Source: Rikenella microfusus
Lineage (GTDB): Bacteria > Bacteroidota > Bacteroidia > Bacteroidales > VadinHA17
Direction: 5' to 3'
Length of the DNA: 64,000 nt
NCBI GenBank assembly: GCA_020722575.1
Contig: DYKN01000008.1
Span: forward strand, 22,295-86,294
Part shown: positions 26,934 through 35,600 of the stretch, piece by piece
Layout: each line of letters opens with the position of its first letter
How positions within the stretch are numbered: position 1 is the stretch's first letter
The notes under the pieces: generated by a model
Databases searched by the model: none
What the model was told of the DNA's origin: nothing
The model's input: only the letters and a program-made list of their open reading frames with translations
Made by a program: the position numbers and the translations under genes

Positions 26934-28415
26934 ATGAAACTCAAAAATTTTACTCTTTATTTTACGTGTTTTTTATTACAATACCTGATCTCCACTTCTT
27001 TTACATTCTCACAAAAGGGCCTTACTCTAAAAGAGGCGATGGACATAGCTGAATCAAACAGTCCATCCCTGAAAAGGACGAGGCTTAGCCTGATAAGAAG
27101 CCAGGAGAATCTTAATGCCCAGAATGCTGCCCTCAAATCAAACTTTGCACTGACGTTAAACCCGATTGAGTATACCCAGAGCAGGGAATTCAACGATCTC
27201 ATTTCGAAGTGGAATACCCGCCGTTCAACCGAAAGCTTCAGTACGTTTACAGTTTCTCAGCCCATACTATTTTCTGATGCCAGGCTGTCGCTTGTAAACA
27301 GATTTGGATATAAAGACTCATACAGTGAATATACAAATACTACCACAAAAGGCTTCAGTAATAATCTTTCCATTAATCTTGACCAACCTCTATTTACTTA
27401 TAACCGTACAAAACTTCAGCTGAAACAGCTTCAACTGGCTCTTGAAAGTGCCCAGCTTAATTACGCCCTTCAGCTTTTATCGCTTGAACGTCAGGTCGCT
27501 CAGGCATATTATGCTGTTTACCAGCAGCAACAGAGCCTTGAGATAGCAAAGCAGGCATACGAAAATATGAAGGAAAGCTATGAAATATCAAAAAATAAAG
27601 TAGAGGCCGGTCTTTCAGCACAGGAGGAGCTCTTTCAGGCCGAGCTGAACCTGGCGACAACAAGGTCAGATTGGGAAAATCGCCAGGTCTTATTCGAAAA
27701 CGCAAAGGATGATTTTAAAGTGTTGATTGGCATGAGCCTGTACGACGACTTTATAGTCCTTCCCGATATATCAGTAGACACCATACCAATTGACATCGCA
27801 TTTGCCATTGATCATGGGCTGAAGAACCGGATGGAATTAAGACAACGAGAAATTTCTATTGAGAACTCACAATTTGAGCTTATTCAGACAAAAGCACTGA
27901 ATGAATTTAAAGGCAGCCTCGGACTTTCAGTTGGCCTTTTCGGAGATAACGAGAAATTCGAAAATGTTTATTCAAACCCCACTGATAACGAGTCGGTTTC
28001 ATTTTCATTGTCAATACCACTGTGGGATTGGGGTGAAAAGAAATCAAGGATTAAAGCAACGGAAGCTTCAATTGAAAGTGCAAAAATTTCTATGGAAGAG
28101 GAAGAAAACAATATTATACTGGAAATAAGAAAGATATGTAGAAATCTTACCAATTTACAGAATCAGATTGAGATAGCAAGAAAATCTGTAGTCAACGCCC
28201 AGCTTACTTATGAACTTAATCTTGAAAAATACAAGAACGGAGACCTTACCGCAATGGATCTGAACATTGTACAGAACCAGCTCTCTGAAAGAAAACTCTC
28301 CTACACAAATGCCCTGATATCATACAAGCTTGAACTCCTTAATTTAAAAATACAGACTTTATACGATTTTGAGAAAAAGCAACCGGTTTCACCAGTAATT
28401 TCAATTGAAAAATAA
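26934..28415 (+). CDS. TolC family outer membrane efflux protein
   Basis: A 493-residue outer membrane channel protein of the TolC/OEP family. A signal peptide ends near residue 26 (TFSQKG), after which the mature protein begins LTLKEAMDIAESNSPSLKRT, the classic family start. Two long alpha-helical repeats rich in Gln, Glu, Leu and Ala follow (around residues 150-250 and 370-470), separated by beta segments. It would form the trimeric duct across the outer membrane for the pumps encoded next to it. It starts 12 bases after the permease fusion and ends 11 bases before the adaptor gene. Confidence 0.93.
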   Translation: MKLKNFTLYFTCFLLQYLISTSFTFSQKGLTLKEAMDIAESNSPSLKRTRLSLIRSQENLNAQNAALKSNFALTLNPIEYTQSREFNDLISKWNTRRSTESFSTFTVSQPILFSDARLSLVNRFGYKDSYSEYTNTTTKGFSNNLSINLDQPLFTYNRTKLQLKQLQLALESAQLNYALQLLSLERQVAQAYYAVYQQQQSLEIAKQAYENMKESYEISKNKVEAGLSAQEELFQAELNLATTRSDWENRQVLFENAKDDFKVLIGMSLYDDFIVLPDISVDTIPIDIAFAIDHGLKNRMELRQREISIENSQFELIQTKALNEFKGSLGLSVGLFGDNEKFENVYSNPTDNESVSFSLSIPLWDWGEKKSRIKATEASIESAKISMEEEENNIILEIRKICRNLTNLQNQIEIARKSVVNAQLTYELNLEKYKNGDLTAMDLNIVQNQLSERKLSYTNALISYKLELLNLKIQTLYDFEKKQPVSPVISIEK

Positions 28416-28426
28416 ACTATTATAAT

Positions 28427-29482
28427 ATGAAAAAAATTTGTTTTATAACAGTATCAATTATTATTATGTTCTTTTCAGCTTGCACGAATCGTGAGCAAAG
28501 TTTATCGGCCGACGTTGAAATACCAGTAACTGTTGAAGATATAAAACTGAAGTCGATTGAAGAATATGTGAGTACTACGGGTATTGTTTATCCTACGGGA
28601 GAAATAGCCCTTAAATCAAAAATCACTGCTTCCTATTATCTTGAAAAGAATCCTCAGACGGGCCGTTTATGGCAATTAGGTGACAGAGTCAAGGCAGGAT
28701 CGCTTATTGCAAGGCTTGAAGACAAAGAATTTGTTCTTTCAATAAAACTCGAAACCGCTGAACTTAACCTTGAACTGGCAGAAAGTGAACTCAGAAAGCA
28801 GGAATCACTCTATGAAAAAGGTGGTGTTACACTAAAGGATCTCAAAACAGCAGGGATCAACTATGAGAATGCAAAGACAACCCTGGAGAATGCCCGTCTT
28901 CAACTCGAAAAAACAAGGATTGTTTCCCCGATTGACGGTGTAATTGTTGAACTGCCATATTATACACAGGGCACACAGGTTGAGACTGGCTCTACAATAG
29001 CAAAAATAATGGATTATCAGACAATGTACATGAATGTTCAGCTTCCTGAGAAATACATGGGAGCTATTAAAACAGGGCAACCTGCTAAATTAACCAATTA
29101 TACTTTGCCCGATGATACTATACCGGGAATTATCTCCCAGCTTTCACCGGCAGTAAATCCTGATACCAGAACATTCCAGGGAGTTATTACGGTGAACAAT
29201 CCCGATCTTAAGTTCAGGCCGGGAATGTTCGTCAAAGCTGATATCGTAATTAACCGGAAGGATTCAGTAATTGTTATCCCGAAAAATATTATTCTTTCCC
29301 GTCAGCGCGGAAAAACCGTTTTTGTTGTTGACAGAGGTCTTGCAGTCGAAAGAATTATTGAAACAGGCCTGGAAAATATGACCGAAGCAGAAGTAAGAAG
29401 GGGACTATCGAAAAATGAAAGGCTTGTCATTAGCGGCTTTGAGACTCTGAGTAACAGATCGAAAGTTAAAATTGTCAGATAA
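28427..29482 (+). CDS. RND efflux periplasmic adaptor (membrane fusion lipoprotein)
   Basis: A 351-residue membrane fusion protein with a lipoprotein signal: a hydrophobic start and lipobox FSAC with Cys19. The order of domains is that of HlyD/AcrA adaptors: a split biotinyl-lipoyl domain (GDRVKAGSLIARLEDKEF and TRIVSPIDGVIVELPYYTQG), a short alpha-helical hairpin between them (about residues 105-155), a beta-barrel (KPGM-like segment FRPGMFVKADIVI) and a membrane-proximal end (VVIPKNIILSRQRGKTVFVV). It links the inner-membrane pump to TolC. It lies between the tolC-like gene and the first RND gene, with gaps of 11 and 5 bases, so all are co-transcribed. Confidence 0.93.
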   Translation: MKKICFITVSIIIMFFSACTNREQSLSADVEIPVTVEDIKLKSIEEYVSTTGIVYPTGEIALKSKITASYYLEKNPQTGRLWQLGDRVKAGSLIARLEDKEFVLSIKLETAELNLELAESELRKQESLYEKGGVTLKDLKTAGINYENAKTTLENARLQLEKTRIVSPIDGVIVELPYYTQGTQVETGSTIAKIMDYQTMYMNVQLPEKYMGAIKTGQPAKLTNYTLPDDTIPGIISQLSPAVNPDTRTFQGVITVNNPDLKFRPGMFVKADIVINRKDSVIVIPKNIILSRQRGKTVFVVDRGLAVERIIETGLENMTEAEVRRGLSKNERLVISGFETLSNRSKVKIVR

Positions 29483-29487
29483 CCGCC

Positions 29488-32400
29488 ATGAACAGAATTG
29501 CCGGTTTTGCAGTAAAATATCCTGTTACAGTTTTGATGCTTGTTCTGGGTATCGTTCTCCTTGGATTTATTTCATTCGGAAGGCTTGGAACAGATCTATT
29601 CCCCGATCTAAATAATCCCAGAATATACATAGAAATAAAGGCAGGTGAAAAACCACCTGAAGAAATTGAGAAAAACTATATCGACAGGGTCGAATCACTT
29701 GCAATGAGACAGAATGGGGTCATTCAGGTTTCTTCTTCAACAATGGTCGGCAAGGCAACAATTACAGTGGAATATGACTGGAAGAAGGACATGGATGAAG
29801 CCTTTCTTGATCTTCAGAAGGAACTAAATGCTTTTGTACAGAGCTCTGACCTCGAAGACTTTGTAATGTCACGTTTCGATCCCAATGCTTCACCCGTGAT
29901 GGTTGTGGCACTTAAAAATGAAAAAATAACAAACCTCGACGAACTGCGAAAGGTTGCCGAAAACTATATCAGAAATGAACTGGTTAGAATTGACGGCATT
30001 GCCGATGTAAGGCTCTCAGGAGTGGAAGAGAGCGAGGTTGTAATTGAAACAAACAAATATATTCTTGAATCTTACGGTATTACTTCTGATGCTATTGCAA
30101 ATCAGATAAACAATTATAACCGAAATGTCTCAGGCGGATCAATAGTGGAAATGGGAACCAGATATGTGGTAAAAGGGGTAAGTGTTCTGAAAGATCTCCC
30201 GGATATTGAAAATATAATTGTCGGTTTTAAACAGGCATCATCCACTGCTGCTTCTGCTTATACCGTTTCTTCAAGGGTACCTGTTTATCTGCGTGATGTG
30301 GCAAAAATTTATTTATCCAACAAGGAACCTGAAAATATTGTTACCATCAATGGAGAAAAATGTATTGGGCTATCGGTATATAAGGAACCTAAATTCAATA
30401 CTGTTGATGCCGTAAATAAGCTTAAAGATGCATTCGCAAACCTTTCAAAAGCTTTACCCGGATATGAATTTATATACATTCAGGATCAGGGTTCTTATAT
30501 CAGAAATGCTATTTCTGAAGTTCAAAACACAGCTCTTCTGGGTATCTTACTGGCAGTGATTGTAATCTTTGTGTTCTTGCGGCGTATAGGTTCAACCCTG
30601 GTTATTAGCATTGCCATACCTGTTTCAATAATTGCCACATTCAACCTGATGTATTTCAATCATCTGACAATAAACATTATGACTCTTGGAGGGCTTGCTC
30701 TTGGTGCTGGAATGCTTGTTGACAATGCCATTGTTGTAATTGAAAATATAACAAGGAACAGGGAAGAAGGAATGTCGCTAAAAGATGCGGCTATTTACGG
30801 AACCGGTCAGGTAGGAGGAGCAATTACAGCATCGACTATAACAACTATTGTTGTTTTTCTACCAATAGTTTATATTCACGGTGCAGCCAGTGAATTATTT
30901 AAAGACCAGGCTCTTACGGTAGCATTTGCCCTTCTGTCTTCTTTGCTTGTAGCCCTTCTTGTAATCCCCATGCTTGTTACAGCAGTCTTCAAAGAAAAAG
31001 ATAAAGGTCTGATAACAGCACCTATGAAATTCTTATGGTACAGGACGTTACTTGATAAAATTACAGCAAAACGATGGAGTGTTCTGGTTTTAGCATTCCT
31101 TATAACAGGAGCCACAGCAATGCTCATACCTTACCTTGGAAGTGAGTTCATGCCAAAGTCTGAAGCATCAGGATTTATTGTCAATCTTAAGCTCCCTGAA
31201 GGTACCAGTCTCGACAGAACCTACCAGACTGTAACTGGGGCGGAAAACATCGTCAGGAACATACTCGGTGATAAATTATTAATGATATATTCTCAGGCAG
31301 GAGTAACAAATACATCATACTTTAGCAACACTGAAGTCAACGAGGGGGAGAATACTGCTACACTCAAAGTCATTCTCAAAGATGAGTATGCCGCTGAAGC
31401 AGAACAGGCAACAAGCTTAATTGAAGAAGTGCTTAAAAATATTCCAGGAATCGAAATTACCTTTTCAAGAGAAGAAACAGCTCTGCAGTCTTCTCTTGGT
31501 ACAACAGAATCACCTTTTGCACTTGAGATTGCAGGCGATGATTTCTCCGAAATTGAAAAAATAATTAATCAGGCAAAAGATATTCTTTCAGGTATCGAGG
31601 GCCTTTATAATCTCACTACATCATTAGATGAAGGGACACCCGAAGTTGATGTTTCAATTGACAGATTAAAAACCAGTTATTACAATTTAACATCAGAAAA
31701 TGTTGCAAATCAGGTAAGAAGCTATCTTCTGGGAGCCTCTGCAGGCAATTTCGAAAAAGATGGCGAAATGAAAGATATTACAATCAAACTTGAGAAAATA
31801 TCATTAAATCAACTCAGGGACCTGATGATTATTGGAGGAAATTCAAAAATTCCCCTGAGTGAACTGGCAAAAATTGAAATTGTTACCAGTCCCAAAGAAA
31901 TCACACGCCGTAATCAGAATCGTACAGGATATATATATGCCATGGTCAAAGGGGATGAACCCTTTGATCAGATAGTGAAAAAAGCTTCTGATGAATTACA
32001 CTCAATTCCTTTACCCGCGGGTTATACGCTTCAGTTTACCGGAGAAGAGATTAAACGAAAAGAGTCGATGTCGAGCCTTACCTTTGCACTTATTCTTGCT
32101 CTGGTACTTGTATATATGGTTCTGGCTGCACAGTTCGAGTCACTTATACAACCCTTCATTATTATGTTGACTATTCCTTTAGCAGGTGTGGGTACGATAC
32201 TCCTTTTCTTTCTGCTTGGCAAACCTCTGAATATGATGGCATATATAGGCATAATAATGCTCGGTGGTATCGCCGTAAACAATGCTATTATACTGGTTGA
32301 CAGAATAAACCAGCTAAAAGCTTCAGGAATGAACAGAAAAGACTCCATTATAACTGGAGGCACACAGAGAATAAGACCCATAATTATGACAAGCCTGACA

Positions 32401-32604
32401 ACAATTATGGCACTATTACCACTGACAATAGGGATAGGTGAAAGTGCTTCCCTTCGATCCCCGATGGCTCTGGCTGTAATTGGTGGGCTCATCACCTCCA
32501 CAGTACTGACCCTTGTGGTAATACCATGTGCTTACTGGGTTGTGGATGTTGCAACTGAGCGACTTAAAAGTGATAAAGAGCCATTGCAAATAGCTAAAAG
32601 CTAA
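29488..32604 (+). CDS. RND efflux transporter permease (HAE1-like)
   Basis: A 1038-residue resistance-nodulation-division pump with the usual 12 membrane segments and two large periplasmic loops. The N-terminal segment (VKYPVTVLMLVLGIVLLGFI) and FGRLGTDLFPDLNNPRI are typical. The membrane-segment-4 motif is GMLVDNAIVVIEN, with Asp412 kept and the second acidic residue of AcrB (Asp408) replaced by Asn413. In segment 10 the AcrB lysine position reads Asn (GIAVNNAIILVD). Both changes occur in many RND pumps, so the protein is probably active. It is the fifth gene of the operon and is followed after 5 bases by a second, longer RND protein, suggesting that the two form a mixed trimer, as MdtB and MdtC do. 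Confidence 0.93.
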   Translation: MNRIAGFAVKYPVTVLMLVLGIVLLGFISFGRLGTDLFPDLNNPRIYIEIKAGEKPPEEIEKNYIDRVESLAMRQNGVIQVSSSTMVGKATITVEYDWKKDMDEAFLDLQKELNAFVQSSDLEDFVMSRFDPNASPVMVVALKNEKITNLDELRKVAENYIRNELVRIDGIADVRLSGVEESEVVIETNKYILESYGITSDAIANQINNYNRNVSGGSIVEMGTRYVVKGVSVLKDLPDIENIIVGFKQASSTAASAYTVSSRVPVYLRDVAKIYLSNKEPENIVTINGEKCIGLSVYKEPKFNTVDAVNKLKDAFANLSKALPGYEFIYIQDQGSYIRNAISEVQNTALLGILLAVIVIFVFLRRIGSTLVISIAIPVSIIATFNLMYFNHLTINIMTLGGLALGAGMLVDNAIVVIENITRNREEGMSLKDAAIYGTGQVGGAITASTITTIVVFLPIVYIHGAASELFKDQALTVAFALLSSLLVALLVIPMLVTAVFKEKDKGLITAPMKFLWYRTLLDKITAKRWSVLVLAFLITGATAMLIPYLGSEFMPKSEASGFIVNLKLPEGTSLDRTYQTVTGAENIVRNILGDKLLMIYSQAGVTNTSYFSNTEVNEGENTATLKVILKDEYAAEAEQATSLIEEVLKNIPGIEITFSREETALQSSLGTTESPFALEIAGDDFSEIEKIINQAKDILSGIEGLYNLTTSLDEGTPEVDVSIDRLKTSYYNLTSENVANQVRSYLLGASAGNFEKDGEMKDITIKLEKISLNQLRDLMIIGGNSKIPLSELAKIEIVTSPKEITRRNQNRTGYIYAMVKGDEPFDQIVKKASDELHSIPLPAGYTLQFTGEEIKRKESMSSLTFALILALVLVYMVLAAQFESLIQPFIIMLTIPLAGVGTILLFFLLGKPLNMMAYIGIIMLGGIAVNNAIILVDRINQLKASGMNRKDSIITGGTQRIRPIIMTSLTTIMALLPLTIGIGESASLRSPMALAVIGGLITSTVLTLVVIPCAYWVVDVATERLKSDKEPLQIAKS

Positions 32605-32609
32605 AAAAT

Positions 32610-35600
32610 ATGGATTTTATTATCAGGAGAAAGGTTCTGATCAGCATGCTCTTTATGGGGCTAACAATGCTCGGGTATTTTTCTTACAGGCAATTACCTG
32701 TCGAGATGTTCCCTAATGCTGAATTGCCAACAATGTTTGTCAGCATCTCAACTCCACTTGAAATGGATCCGGCATATATTGAGGCACAGGCCGTCGTACC
32801 CATTGAAGGGGAGATTGGAACACTTGAAGGAGTTGAGAAAATTGAATCAAACATAACTTCCAGATCTGGCACAATTATTATTTATTTTAATCAGAAAGCT
32901 AATCTGAAATATCTTAACCTCAAACTCCAGGAAAAAATTAATATCGTCCGCAATTCAATTCCTGAAGAATTTTCAATTACGGTGGTTAAAATTGATCTAC
33001 AGCAGATTACCGGCCAATTTATGGAACTTCAGGTCAGAGGCGAAGGAGGCATCGACAGAATACGAAATATTACCGATCGTGATATCAAACCCGAATTTGA
33101 GAATCTTGACGGCATTGCCGGAGTGGAAGTATTCGGAGGGCAGGAATATTCAATAGAAATAAGGCTAAATGAAAAGGCATGTAATGCCCATGGAATAACA
33201 ATGAATCAGGTGAGAAACCTGTTAAGTAACAATTCCCGTGATAAGACTTTTGTGGGAAGAGTTGTGGATGGCTCTTCAATCTATTTCGTGAATGTTGTTT
33301 CTGAGTATACTGAGATTTCGCAAATAGGAGATATAATAATCAATAAAGAAGGGCCGGTTTTTCTGAAAGATATTGCCGAAATATTTTTTGGTGTTAAAGA
33401 GCAGACATCTTATAGCAGAGTCAATGGGCTTGATGCAGTAACCGTTACGCTTGTCAGCGACAATCAGACAAATGCCATTGATCTTTCTCACAGGGCAAAA
33501 GATCTTGTCCAGAAACTCAATAAGAAGCTTTCTTCTCTTGGTGTGGAAATCGTAATACAAAGCAATACCACCGAAGTTCTGGAAAGAAATATTAACCAGA
33601 TAATTAATCTTGCGATAACAGGCGGACTGCTTGCTATACTGGTTCTCTGGTTCTTTCTGAGAAATCTAAGGCTTGTTATGGTAATAGCCTTATCCATTCC
33701 GGTATCGGTTTATACTGCATTTAACTTTTTCTATGGAGCCGGAATCACTCTTAATAGTCTTTCCCTTGTTGGAATGGCTCTTGCAATAGGCATGCTGGTT
33801 GACAATTCGGTTGTAGTACTCGAAAATATTTACCGGTTGTCAGGACAGGGATTTCTTCCGGAAAATGCTGTCAAAACAGGAACTACCGAAGTCAGAAAAG
33901 CCATATTTGCTGCAACACTTACGACACTTACAGTATTTCTGCCATTTATCTTTTCTTCCAATTTTCTGATAAAAATTATCGGAAAAAATATAGGGGTTTC
34001 AATAATTTCTACCCTGTCGATATCTCTTTTTGCAGCTCTTATGCTGATACCAATGGCCACGTATTACCTTCTCAACATACAGGGAAGTGTTAAAACTTCA
34101 ATATTTAAAAAACTTTCCATACACAACAGGCTTGTACAGATTTATCATCTTATCCTGAAAACATGTATGAGGAATCCTGTGACAATAATTATCGGGACTC
34201 TCGTTTTATTTTTTGCCTCTCTGTTAATTAGCCTCACCCTGAGCATTAGTTCTTCGAAAGAAGTTGAAACACCCACTTTTCGTCTGAGTGTCAGGATGCC
34301 CACTGGTTCGACACTTGAAAAAACCGATGCTGTTGTATCCGAGATTGAATCAAGGCTTGTTTCAATTCCTGAGAAAAAAGACATAATAAGCAGGATTGAG
34401 GAGGAGCAAGCAACAGTGACCATCACTCTGCCCGATGACTGGAAGAAAAAAACCAGCAGAACTTTGCCTGAAATTAAAAATGACATCAATGAAAAAGTAA
34501 AAAACATTTCACCGGCAGAAATTTCTATGGATGAAGTCTCAGCCCGTGGAGGTTTCAGTTCCGGAGGCAGTGGCACATCCATTAACCCTGGTGCTGGCTT
34601 TCTGAACCTTCTGGGAGTTGGCACACAGAGTGAAAGCATTATTATCAAGGGGCAGAATTTTTTCCTGATGAAAAGCCTGGCCGATGATATTAAATCTTAC
34701 CTCGATGAACTTTCCACTATCAATAGTTCGAGTGTGAATGTTCAGGACAACAGGCCGGAGACTCAGCTATGGTTTGACATGGATTTCATTAACCGCAACA
34801 ATTTCACCCTGAACAACCTGGCTCAGGCATTGGGTACCTTTGGGAAAGAATACTCCTCCGGGATTACATTTAGACAGGGCTCCGACTCCTATGATATTAT
34901 CCTGAAGTATGTTGATGAATCAGGAATCGAAAAAGAAAATACCGATAAGACTATTGAAGACTTGAAAAGGCTGGAAGTAACCAGTAACGCAGGAACAACA
35001 ATGGAGATGCAGGAACTGGCAGGTATCGTGCTCACATCAGGCCCCGGAAACATACATAGAGAGAACCAGGAAAAACGTATTACGGTTACATACAGCTTTA
35101 CTGAAGATATCAGAAATTCAAAGGAACTTCTTGAAGGAGCAAGGGAAGAAATAGAATCACTTGTCTCAGAATTGAACATACCTACCGGTATTGCAGTAGA
35201 AGTTGTCCACGAGGAAGATGAATTAAAAGAATTCTATAAGCTCATTGGCATCGCATTTATTCTTATTTATATGATCCTTGCTGCAGTATTCGAATCCCTC
35301 ACCGTCCCTTTTGTAATGCTGTTTAGTATCCCGCTTGCAGCACTTGGAAGCCTCATAGCACTTATCCTCACAGGTAATTCATTGCTAAATGCTAACACCC
35401 TCACAGGATTTCTTATACTGCTCGGAATTGTCGTAAACAATGGAATAATTCTTATAGATTATACAAATATCCTCCGAAAAAGAGGATATCGCAGGTCGAG
35501 AGCACTGATGATGGCAGGGATTGCAAGAATACGACCCATTATGATAACCGCCCTTACAACAATTCTCGCTCTGGTGCCTCTTGCAATGGGTAAGGCAGAA

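Noticed and set aside
34145..34648. A 167-residue minus-strand frame inside the RND-ABC gene
   Set aside because: It lies entirely within a recognised RND domain on the other strand and has no recognisable motif.
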